The position numbers and the translations under genes are program-made. From Methylobacillus sp. (GTDB lineage Bacteria; Pseudomonadota; Gammaproteobacteria; Burkholderiales; Methylophilaceae), in NCBI GenBank assembly GCA_031277395.1, contig JAITML010000082.1, positions 1 through 35,989 on the forward strand: 35,989 nucleotides of DNA, in the 5' to 3' direction. This document shows positions 7,043 to 12,925 of this stretch, piece after piece. Within the stretch, counting starts at the first letter, position 1. Each line of letters starts with the position of its first letter. Under the pieces are notes generated by a model. The model did not search any database and was not told the origin of the DNA. It saw only the letters and a program-made list of their open reading frames with translations.

Positions 7043-7861
7043 ATGTCGTCCATTCCCAAAAAAGTTTCCGAGCGGTTGATCGCGGGAATCAAGAAATACC
7101 AGCCCATCCTCGCCTCGGCCAAGGCGCGCGATGTCGGTGAAGCCGATACAGTCACCATCGTCAAGGACATGCTGTCCGATGTGTTTGGCTATGACAAATA
7201 TTCCGAGCTCACATCCGAGTTTGCCATACGCGGCACGTTCTGCGATCTCGCCACCAAGGTGGATGGCGTTTTGCAAACGCTGATCGAGGTCAAGGCCATC
7301 GGGCTGGATTTGAAAGACCAGCACGTCAAGCAGGCGGTGGACTATGCCGCCAATCAGGGTGTCGATTGGGTGCTGCTCACCAATGGCATGTGCTGGCGCG
7401 TGTATCACATCACGTTCACCAAACCCATCGACCACGAACTCGTCGTTGATATTGATATATCGGCAGTCAACCCGCGCGCGGCGAGCGATCTGGAACTGCT
7501 GTATCTGTGGTGCAAGGAAGGCTGGCAACGCTCGGTATTGGGTGAATACCAGACCCAGAAGCAGGCGCTGTCGCGCTTCTTTATCGGCGCGATGCTGCAA
7601 ACCGAGCCGGTGCTGGAGGTAGTTCGACGCGAGCTGCGCCGCGTGTCGCCGGATGTGAAGATCGACATCGAGCAAATCAAGACCGTCTTGGTGGGCGAAG
7701 TCATCAAGCGCGAAGTGATCGAGGGGGACAAGGCTGACGAAGCCCGCAAGAAGATCGCACGCGCGGCATCGAAATCGCTGCGCGCGGCGCCGGTGAAGAA
7801 GGACGAACCGGAAGCGCCGGTGAGCGCGGAGGTTGACAGCGGCCAGAACACAGGCACATAA
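7043..7861 (+). CDS. Stand-alone HsdR_N-type (predicted type IV) restriction nuclease
   Basis: A 272-aa protein. ATG 7043 is chosen because CGGAGAG precedes it; the frame upstream overlaps mor. Residues 30-95 have a PD-(D/E)xK nuclease layout: E33, then D68 (TFCDLATKVD), then E82-V-K84 (LIEVK), and a QxxxA motif in KQAVDYAANQGVDWVLLTNG. This matches the N-terminal domain of type I HsdR proteins and of predicted type IV restriction enzymes, but no helicase domain follows. The C-terminus is a helical, charged tail. In a prophage it could act against competing phages or in host take-over; no partner methylase or specificity subunit is adjacent. Confidence 0.8.
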   Translation: MSSIPKKVSERLIAGIKKYQPILASAKARDVGEADTVTIVKDMLSDVFGYDKYSELTSEFAIRGTFCDLATKVDGVLQTLIEVKAIGLDLKDQHVKQAVDYAANQGVDWVLLTNGMCWRVYHITFTKPIDHELVVDIDISAVNPRAASDLELLYLWCKEGWQRSVLGEYQTQKQALSRFFIGAMLQTEPVLEVVRRELRRVSPDVKIDIEQIKTVLVGEVIKREVIEGDKADEARKKIARAASKSLRAAPVKKDEPEAPVSAEVDSGQNTGT

Positions 7862-7923
7862 TCTGCGCGTCCCTGCGAGAGGCAGGGATCGGGATTGGTC
7901 TCCCGGAACTCTAGGCGCAGATG

Positions 7924-7960
7924 AAGCCGCGCCGTCACTCGACACGCGGCTTTTGTTTTT
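7924..7960 (+). terminator. Intrinsic terminator after the nuclease gene
   Basis: AAGCCGCG at 7924-7931 pairs perfectly with CGCGGCTT at 7945-7952. The T-rich tract TTTTGTTTTT (7951-7960) follows directly. It lies 63 bp after the nuclease stop and inside the long-range helix of the surrounding non-coding block, so it could end middle transcription or act as an attenuator. Confidence 0.8.
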
Positions 7961-8049
7961 CTGCGCAGCGCAGCAGCTTTTGGGCGGGCTGTGCGGGGCG
8001 GGGCAACCCGCGCCGGTTCCTAGAGTCCGGTAGACCAACCTGCACAGTT

Positions 8050-8081
8050 CCGCCCACCCCGATTGGTCTCGGGGTGGGCGG
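8050..8081 (+). other. 13-bp perfect hairpin with TTGGTC loop
   Basis: CCGCCCACCCCGA at 8050-8062 pairs with TCGGGGTGGGCGG at 8069-8081 around the loop TTGGTC. The same hexaloop caps the smaller hairpin at 7890-7905. No U-tract follows, so it is not a standard terminator. It ends 28 bp before the next start codon. Confidence 0.6.
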
Positions 8082-8109
8082 TTACCCAACCGTATTCTAG
8101 GAGCTACAA

Positions 8110-8274
8110 ATGAACCTGATCCATCAAAACGGCGAACGCCTGTTCGTCACCTCCCTCGATATTTCCAACCGGTTCGGCAGACAGCACATCCACCTCGCGC
8201 GCATGGCCGGGCGATTGCCCAAAGTGGGCGAAGGCCAAGGCCATCTCGATCTGGAAGGGCAGCACCATGACTGA
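8110..8274 (+). CDS. Short Rha-like N-terminal fragment
   Basis: A 54-aa protein with AGGAG at 8099-8103, giving good support for ATG 8110. The segment RLFVTSLDISNRFGRQHIHL resembles the start of phage regulatory Rha-domain proteins, which usually continue well past 100 residues. Here the protein ends soon after as LEGQHHD. It may be a truncated Rha relative or a small stand-alone version. It overlaps the next gene by 8 bases. Confidence 0.55.
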   Translation: MNLIHQNGERLFVTSLDISNRFGRQHIHLARMAGRLPKVGEGQGHLDLEGQHHD

Positions 8275-8494
8275 CCTCCATGATTTCTGGGTGCGAATCT
8301 CGGTGTGCCGCTCCGTGGCCAGTGTCGGCATTGATGTCGCGCAAGCGGTCAGGCACGACATCGAGCAGCTGAATGATGTTGAAAACCTGTTTCAGGCGTT
8401 GTGCGAACTGCTCAAGCTGTGCGAGCAGGACGTGGAAAAACTTGCCAGCGAGATCAGGGGAATTGACATGGCTGCCCCGCCCAACGTAAGCTAG
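8267..8494 (+). CDS. Small helical hypothetical protein
   Basis: A 75-aa protein. Most of it reads as amphipathic helix (GIDVAQAVRHDIEQLNDVEN, LFQALCELLKLCEQDVEKLA), consistent with a small coiled-coil protein. A ribosome binding site GGAAGGGCAGCACC is present before ATG 8267. No family recognised. It is followed by the first copy of the palindromic leader. Confidence 0.5.
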   Translation: MTDLHDFWVRISVCRSVASVGIDVAQAVRHDIEQLNDVENLFQALCELLKLCEQDVEKLASEIRGIDMAAPPNVS

Positions 8495-8500
8495 TTTTAT

Positions 8501-8569
8501 CCGCCCCGCTTGCCGGGGCGGAAACGTTTCCGCCTTAATCGCAATCTCGCAGCCGCCTATTCTGGCGGC
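8501..8569 (+). promoter_or_regulatory. Palindromic leader, copy 1
   Basis: An 18-bp perfect palindrome GGCGGAAACGTTTCCGCC lies at 8517-8534, followed by TTAA. A second hairpin, GCCGCC 8552-8557 with GGCGGC 8564-8569, abuts the start codon at 8570. CCGCCCC 8501-8507 can instead pair with GGGGCGG 8515-8521, competing with the palindrome. The same arrangement occurs at 16492-16545, before the head genes. It is probably a shared operator or a leader RNA; which cannot be told from the sequence. Confidence 0.6.
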
Positions 8570-8800
8570 ATGGAAAAACCTCCCACCACCTGCGGCAAGT
8601 GCCGCCATTTTGATGCCGCGAAACTGGCAGGCTACGGCTATTGCCGCGCCGGGAGCACAATTGAAGAGCGCGCCTACTTCCTGCGGCACACCATGCCGTG
8701 TATCCATACGCCGTCGCGCGCTGAATCGGCACGTAAACCCCATCCCCACCCCAATCCTCCCCTTGAAGGGGAGGGCGTGCTCGCAAGGGTTGCACAATGA
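8570..8800 (+). CDS. Small cysteine-containing protein with REP-derived tail
   Basis: A 76-aa protein. C8 and C11 (TTCGKCRHFD), C25 and C44 (MPC) could form a zinc-binding site. Residues about 53-70 (RKPHPHPNPPLEGEG) are encoded by a GC-rich REP-like repeat, so the C-terminal end seems to have been added by insertion of that repeat. The start at ATG 8570 directly follows the leader hairpin and has no Shine-Dalgarno sequence other than the hairpin arm GGCGGC. The end overlaps the endolysin start (ATGA). Confidence 0.55.
   Translation: MEKPPTTCGKCRHFDAAKLAGYGYCRAGSTIEERAYFLRHTMPCIHTPSRAESARKPHPHPNPPLEGEGVLARVAQ
8738..8775 (+). repeat. REP-like extragenic repeat within a coding end
   Basis: A C-rich run with CCCCATCCCCACCCC is followed by CCTCCCCTT (8756-8764), G, and AAGGGGAGG (8766-8774). 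This is the pattern of a repeat widespread in beta- and gammaproteobacterial chromosomes. It is read as PHPNPPLEGEG in the overlapping gene. It suggests capture of host repeat DNA by the phage. Confidence 0.6.
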
Positions 8801-9282
8801 GTCGCGCGAAAACCATAACCGCAGCCGTGACCATCGCCACATCGCTTGGCATCTCTGCCGAGGGGTTGCGCCAATTCGCCTATTACGATCCGGGCGGCGT
8901 CCTCACCGTCTGTTACGGGTCTACGGCAAGAATCGATAAAAACAAACGCTATACATTCGAAGAGTGCCGCATGCGACTGGATGCCGACATGCTCGCCGCT
9001 GTCGAAACCGTCGAGCGTTGCGTACCGGGGCTACCTGAGTATCCGCTCGCGGCATTCGGTGATGCGGTCTATAACCTCGGCCCAAAGATCGCGTGCGACG
9101 TTAAAAACTCCACCGCCGCCCGATTTTTAAAAGCAGGTGATATCTCTGCCGCATGCAACCAGTTGCCGCGCTGGAATTGGGCACGGGTACTCGGCGTGAT
9201 GGTGCAGCTCCCCGGTCTCACCGCGCGCCGTGAGCTGGAAAAACAAGTATGCCTGGGCGATCTCTCCGGAGTGCAGGCATGA
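8797..9282 (+). CDS. SAR-type endolysin, GH24 lysozyme
   Basis: A 161-aa muramidase of the phage 21 R / T4 lysozyme family that cuts peptidoglycan glycan strands. The catalytic set E22-x8-D31-x5-T37 is present in EGLRQFAYYDPGGVLTVC. Residues 6-20 (TITAAVTIATSLGIS) form a weakly hydrophobic N-terminal segment after two basic residues. This fits a signal-anchor-release sequence, which would let the enzyme wait in the membrane and be released when the membrane is depolarised. The C-terminal DISAACNQLPRWNWA and GLTARRELEKQVCL match the family. It overlaps both neighbours by 4 bases. Confidence 0.9.
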   Translation: MSRAKTITAAVTIATSLGISAEGLRQFAYYDPGGVLTVCYGSTARIDKNKRYTFEECRMRLDADMLAAVETVERCVPGLPEYPLAAFGDAVYNLGPKIACDVKNSTAARFLKAGDISAACNQLPRWNWARVLGVMVQLPGLTARRELEKQVCLGDLSGVQA

Positions 9283-9803
9283 CCGCCGCACTCACCCTGC
9301 TGCGCACACTTTGGCCATATGCACTCGCGCTTGCGATTGGGTTTGCTGCCGCATGGTCATGGCAGGGCAGCCGTGCGGATGCGCGCGTGTTCGCGCTTGA
9401 AAGCCAGCACAAGGACGATCTCATCGAGCGCGCCAATGTCTGGATTCAGAATCTCACTGCCGCGCGCGGAATCATGGACAAGATCGACACCGAAGCCGCT
9501 GCGCGAGATCGCCAGCTCACCCAACAACTCAAGGAGACTCAGCATGCACTCAAGACTGCGACAACTGGCCGCCTGTGCCTTGGCAGCGACGCTCTCAGCG
9601 TGCTCGACCGCGCCACCGGCCTGTCCACCCCAGATGACACTGCCAGCGCGGTATCTGGAGGAACTGCCGCCGCTGCCACCGATACCGCGCTCGCTGCCAG
9701 CGATACCGATGTCGCCGGATGGATCGCCATCACTGCCGACCTCTACGAACGATGCCGAGATCGCCTCCGCGACATCCGTGAATACGTTGAGGCTGTGAAG
9801 TGA
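9279..9803 (+). CDS. Rz-like inner-membrane spanin subunit
   Basis: A 174-aa protein with ATG 9279 overlapping the endolysin stop (ATGA). Residues about 9-27 (TLWPYALALAIGFAAAWSW) form one transmembrane anchor. A periplasmic helical, coiled-coil-like stretch follows (DAEAAARDRQLTQQLKETQ-like region, residues 60-90). Position after the endolysin and an embedded lipoprotein frame identify it as the i-spanin that bridges inner and outer membranes in the last lysis step. Confidence 0.8.
   Translation: MTAALTLLRTLWPYALALAIGFAAAWSWQGSRADARVFALESQHKDDLIERANVWIQNLTAARGIMDKIDTEAAARDRQLTQQLKETQHALKTATTGRLCLGSDALSVLDRATGLSTPDDTASAVSGGTAAAATDTALAASDTDVAGWIAITADLYERCRDRLRDIREYVEAVK
9544..9798 (+). CDS. 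Rz1-like outer-membrane spanin lipoprotein (embedded)
   Basis: An 84-aa protein encoded wholly inside the Rz-like gene in another frame. It has a lipoprotein signal with lipobox L17-S-A-C20 (ACALAATLSACS). The mature part is proline-rich (PPACPP, EELPPLPPIPRSLPAIP), which is typical of Rz1 o-spanins. The start at ATG 9544 is preceded by AAGGAGACTCAGC, a good ribosome binding site. The embedded layout is the classical one for lambda-type spanin pairs. Confidence 0.85.
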   Translation: MHSRLRQLAACALAATLSACSTAPPACPPQMTLPARYLEELPPLPPIPRSLPAIPMSPDGSPSLPTSTNDAEIASATSVNTLRL

Positions 9804-10018
9804 TGGATGTGTACGACCAAGCCAGCGCGCGCGAAGAAGCCGACCGCGCGATTGCGCTTGCGGAGCAGACGCGCCGTGCGAATGCAGGCCGCGCCGAAGT
9901 TTCAGCCATGCACTGTGGCATGTGCGGCGAGCGCATTCCCGTTGCGCGGCAGCGCGCATTGCCCGGCGTGCAGACTTGTGTGGATTGTCAAACCGATATC
10001 GAGAGAGGGATGAATTGA
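9803..10018 (+). CDS. DksA/TraR-type C4 zinc finger protein
   Basis: A 71-aa protein. C38-x2-C41 and C59-x2-C62 (CGMC and CVDC), in the context RIPVARQRALPGVQTCVDCQ, match the short TraR/YbiI branch of the DksA family. These bind the RNA polymerase secondary channel or act as small regulators. The N-terminal half is a charged helix as in TraR. Either GTG 9800 or ATG 9803 could be the start; I take the ATG. It overlaps the Rz stop and the following gene. Confidence 0.85.
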   Translation: MDVYDQASAREEADRAIALAEQTRRANAGRAEVSAMHCGMCGERIPVARQRALPGVQTCVDCQTDIERGMN

Positions 10019-10353
10019 TGGACAAATGGTCGCTTGCGTTTCAAGTGTTGCAGTTTCTGATCACCGGCGTGATTGGGTTTTATGTACATCTGGTGACAAA
10101 AGACAAGGTCACGAATGACAAGATCAGAGCGATTCAGGAGACGCAGACCCGTGTCAACGAAGAACACGGCTCGCGGCTGTCACGACTCGAATCAGAAATC
10201 GGCGGCGCGCCCACGCACGAACATCTTTCTGACGTGTACGAAAAAATCAACGAGGTCGCGGTCTGTGTGAGCCGACTCAAAGGCGAAATGGAGGGCATGA
10301 ACCGAACCTTGAGTTTGATCCACGAAACCATGATGGAGGATCGCAGATCGTGA
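10018..10353 (+). CDS. DUF2730-like small membrane-anchored phage protein
   Basis: A 111-aa protein. Residues about 6-24 (LAFQVLQFLITGVIGFYVHL) form one transmembrane helix. The rest is a soluble charged coiled coil (RVNEEHGSRLSRLESEI, DVYEKINEVAVCVSRLKGEM). This is the plan of DUF2730 proteins found between the lysis and terminase genes of Mu-like phages. Function unknown. ATG 10018 overlaps the preceding stop, and the end overlaps a GTG start. Confidence 0.75.
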   Translation: MDKWSLAFQVLQFLITGVIGFYVHLVTKDKVTNDKIRAIQETQTRVNEEHGSRLSRLESEIGGAPTHEHLSDVYEKINEVAVCVSRLKGEMEGMNRTLSLIHETMMEDRRS

Positions 10354-10652
10354 GTTACCCGGAACGTGTAGTCGCCGCGCGTCGGCTGGCCATTCTGCTC
10401 GCGATCTACTTCGCGCCAGCCTACACGCTGAATCGTCTCGCGCTGCGCGACACGGTGGAGAAAACCGGCTATGTGATGAGCAGCGATTTGTTCACTGCCG
10501 AGCTCGCCTGGCTGGAAGAAATGGGGTTGATTGAAGGGGTCACCATCCACGCCGTCACGCTCACCGAGCGCGGTGCTGATGTTGCTCTTGGGCGATCACA
10601 AACGCCAGGCGTGCGCCGTCCCGGCCCCGGAGAGATCAATGGCGCACAGTGA
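10350..10652 (+). CDS. Mu Gp26-like winged-helix phage protein
   Basis: A 100-aa protein starting at GTG 10350. Helices RRLAILLAIYFAPAYTLNRL and SSDLFTAELAWLEEMGL, then VTIHAVTLTERGADVALG, form a winged-helix-like fold. Proteins of this kind (VpaChn25_0724-type) sit just before the small terminase in Mu-like phages. The exact role is unknown. It overlaps the next gene by 14 bases. Confidence 0.7.
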   Translation: MSYPERVVAARRLAILLAIYFAPAYTLNRLALRDTVEKTGYVMSSDLFTAELAWLEEMGLIEGVTIHAVTLTERGADVALGRSQTPGVRRPGPGEINGAQ

Positions 10653-11139
10653 CGAAATTCGCCGCGCTGTGCGCGCGTCCTACGTGTTTGATCAGCTCTC
10701 GCTGGAAATGGCCGCAACCAGACACGATGTGCCTTTCGCCACCGCCCGCAACTGGCGACGTGCGGACAAGGAGATGGGCGACGATTGGGACAAGGCCAAA
10801 TCCGCGCAGATGATTGCCGGTGGCGGCATCGAGGACGTGGTGCGCCAAACGCTGGCCGTGGTAGTGCAGCAGGTGCAGGCCACGGTAACGACCATACAGG
10901 ATGCACCCGATATGTCGCCGGAAACCAAGGTCGATATGCTCGCGAGCCTTGCCGATGCCTACAACAAACTCATCGCCGCATCGCGCCGCCTCATGCCCGA
11001 GACTGATCGCCTCGCGGTGGCTACCGATGTTGTCAAAATGCTGCTCGATTTCACGCGAGCCAAACACCCGAAGCACGCCGCTGCCGTGCTCGAAGTGCTG
11101 GAGCCGTTCAGCGAAGAAGTGGTGAAGGTCTACCGATGA
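10639..11139 (+). CDS. DUF1804 protein, probable small terminase subunit
   Basis: A 166-aa protein. The opening DEIRRAVRASYVFDQLSLEM, then ATARNWRRADKEMGDDWDKA, is a helix-turn-helix typical of DUF1804. The rest is helical, ending HAAAVLEVLEPFSEEVVKVY. In Mu-like phages this gene precedes the large terminase, and a role in recognising phage DNA for packaging is likely. ATG 10639 overlaps the preceding gene. Confidence 0.85.
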   Translation: MAHSDEIRRAVRASYVFDQLSLEMAATRHDVPFATARNWRRADKEMGDDWDKAKSAQMIAGGGIEDVVRQTLAVVVQQVQATVTTIQDAPDMSPETKVDMLASLADAYNKLIAASRRLMPETDRLAVATDVVKMLLDFTRAKHPKHAAAVLEVLEPFSEEVVKVYR

Positions 11140-11306
11140 GCGGCTGGTTCTGGTTGATACTCGCCATTGTTTATATGGTCTTGCCGATGTGGTTTGGCTA
11201 CTGGGTATGCCCGAAAGACGCGGGCGCGGATGCGGCGATCACGGCGGTTATCCTCTATCTGTTTTTTTTCTCTGCCGGCGCGGCCATCCGGTACTGGCAT
11301 GGCTAG
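11136..11306 (+). CDS. Small two-helix membrane protein, candidate holin
   Basis: A 56-aa protein with two hydrophobic stretches, residues about 3-22 (GWFWLILAIVYMVLPMWFGY) and 33-50 (AAITAVILYLFFFSAGAA), joined by a short charged loop. It overlaps both neighbours by 4-8 bases, which supports translation. No separate holin is visible beside the endolysin, so this protein is one candidate. SAR endolysins need only a pinholin of this size. The role is inferred from topology alone. Confidence 0.6.
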   Translation: MSGWFWLILAIVYMVLPMWFGYWVCPKDAGADAAITAVILYLFFFSAGAAIRYWHG

Positions 11307-12918
11307 TCAACTTTCACGCCGCGCCTTTCTCGACGAGATCGGCAAACTCGCGCAGGAATTTCGCCGTCAGATCGAGGCAGAGGTGGACGGCTTTGACCCC
11401 GACCCGGCGGCGCTGACCACGCGCCGCGCGCAGGCGATGAAGGATTATCGTTTTTTCGCCAAGACCTACTTCCCGCACTACGTCAAAAAAGGCGAAGCCG
11501 AGCTGCACACCTATCTCTATCAGCGCCTGCCGGAGATCGTCGATAACGGCATCGGCGACCATGACGCCATTGCCGCACCGCGCGGCAATGCGAAATCGAC
11601 ACTGGTCACGCAAATCTTCGTGCTGTGGTGTCTCGTCACCGGGCGTAAACGTTACCCGCTCATCATCATGGATGCGCTCGATCAGGCCGTGACCATGCTG
11701 GAGGCGATCAAGGCCGAACTCGCATTCAACCCGCGCCTCGCGATGGATTTCCCCGAAGCCTGCGGGCAAGGGCGCGTGTGGCAAGTGGGAACCATCATTA
11801 CGGCGAATGACGCCAAGGTGCAGGCGTTTGGTTCTGGCAAGCGCATGCGTGGCTTGCGGCATGGCCCGCATCGGCCTGATCTGGTCATTGGCGACGATCT
11901 CGAAAACGATGAAAACGTGCGTAGCCCAGAGCAGCGCGACAAGCTCGAAAGCTGGCTCACCAAAACCGTGCTCTCGCTCGGTGCGGCTGATGACACGATG
12001 GATGTGATCATCATTGGCACCATACTGCACTACGACTCCGTACTCTCGCGCCTGCTCGACAATCCGCTGTGGCATACCCGCAAGTTCAAATCCATCGCGC
12101 GCTGGCCAGACAACATGCAGATCTGGGATCAGTGGGAGGAAATCCTGCTCAATCTCGGCGCGGAAATGGGGCATGCGTTTTATCTCGCGCACAAGATGGA
12201 AATGGATGCGGGCGCGCAAGTGTGCTGGCCGGATGGCCAGCCGCTCTACACGCTCATGCTGAAACGCGCGCGCGATGGCCGCGCGGCATTCGACTCCGAA
12301 CAACAAAACGATCCGGTGAGTGGTGATGATGCGCCCTTTGCCGAGTGCATCCAGTTCTGGGTCAACCGGCTGCGCGAATGGGTTTTTTATGGCGCATGCG
12401 ACCCCTCCCTGGGCAAGGCAGGTTCGAGCCGCGATCCATCGGCCATTGGCATTGGTGGATACAACCGCGCGACCGGCGTGCTGGACGTGGTGGAAGCCGC
12501 AATCAAAAAGCGCCTGCCGGACAAGATCATCGAAGACATCATCGCGCTGCAAGAAGAATATCGCTGCATTTTGTGGGTCATCGAAACCATCCAGTTTCAG
12601 GAATTTCTGCGCACGGAGTTGGTAAAACGTTCCGCGGCGCGTGGCATTCCTGTTCCCGCGCGCGCGGTGCAACCGCACAGCGACAAACTGCTACGCATCG
12701 AGGCGCTGCAACCGCACATGGCGAATGGCCTCATCCGGCTGCACGCATCGCAAACCACATTGCTTGAGCAGTTTCGCCATTTCCCAAAAGCGGATCACGA
12801 CGATGGCCCCGACATGGTGCAAATGCTATGGATGGCGGCAGCGACAGGATTCTCCAGCACCGCGCTGAAATCTGCCGGGGTACGGACGACAGCCAGTGAC
12901 ATGTCGGGTTTCATGTGA
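11299..12918 (+). CDS. Large terminase subunit (Mu Gp28-like)
   Basis: A 539-aa DNA packaging motor. ATG 11299 lies inside the end of the small membrane gene. A Walker A-like motif APRGNAKST places G96 and K99, and the Walker B segment DLVIGDDLEND has D199 and D200. The C-terminal nuclease domain starts near residue 370 (YGACDPSLGKAGSSRDPSAI) with an RNase H-like first aspartate. The length is usual for the family. It would cut and pump phage DNA into the prohead by a headful mechanism, taking flanking host DNA as Mu does; that last point is inferred from the family. Confidence 0.92.
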   Translation: MASQLSRRAFLDEIGKLAQEFRRQIEAEVDGFDPDPAALTTRRAQAMKDYRFFAKTYFPHYVKKGEAELHTYLYQRLPEIVDNGIGDHDAIAAPRGNAKSTLVTQIFVLWCLVTGRKRYPLIIMDALDQAVTMLEAIKAELAFNPRLAMDFPEACGQGRVWQVGTIITANDAKVQAFGSGKRMRGLRHGPHRPDLVIGDDLENDENVRSPEQRDKLESWLTKTVLSLGAADDTMDVIIIGTILHYDSVLSRLLDNPLWHTRKFKSIARWPDNMQIWDQWEEILLNLGAEMGHAFYLAHKMEMDAGAQVCWPDGQPLYTLMLKRARDGRAAFDSEQQNDPVSGDDAPFAECIQFWVNRLREWVFYGACDPSLGKAGSSRDPSAIGIGGYNRATGVLDVVEAAIKKRLPDKIIEDIIALQEEYRCILWVIETIQFQEFLRTELVKRSAARGIPVPARAVQPHSDKLLRIEALQPHMANGLIRLHASQTTLLEQFRHFPKADHDDGPDMVQMLWMAAATGFSSTALKSAGVRTTASDMSGFM

Positions 12919-12925
12919 GGACATT

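Larger units (their letters stand above)
7862..8109 (+). other. 248-bp non-coding block with nested hairpins, possible structured RNA or control region
   Basis: No credible gene lies here. TCCCTGC 7870-7876 pairs with GCAGGGA 7882-7888. CGGGA 7890-7894 pairs with TCCCG 7901-7905 around the loop TTGGTC. A long-range helix is possible: TTGGTCT 7895-7901 with AGACCAA 8032-8038, CCGG 7903-7906 with CCGG 8027-8030, and ACTCTAGG 7908-7915 with CCTAGAGT 8019-8026, with one mismatch and one bulged A. The local hairpin and the long-range helix exclude each other. GGGCGG...CTGTGC (7982-7994) can also pair with GCACAG...CCGCCC (8043-8056). The block separates the middle operon from the lysis block. Confidence 0.55.

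Noticed and set aside
7022-8089. Long 355-codon frame on the - strand over the nuclease gene and non-coding block
   Set aside because: It is the antisense shadow of the nuclease gene, has an unnatural histidine/arginine/leucine-rich composition, and no ribosome binding site or neighbours on that strand.
8517-8534. Operator for a host LacI/GalR-family repressor
   Set aside because: The central AAACGTTT is similar to such operators, but no LacI-type gene is in the window and two copies in phage late leaders fit phage control better; kept as unassigned.
8570-8800. Pseudogene call for the cysteine-containing protein
   Set aside because: The frame is intact from start to stop and overlaps the endolysin start in the usual ATGA manner; only its tail looks REP-derived.
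11314-12678. 454-codon frame on the - strand over the large terminase
   Set aside because: Antisense shadow caused by high GC at third positions; the + strand product has clear terminase motifs.
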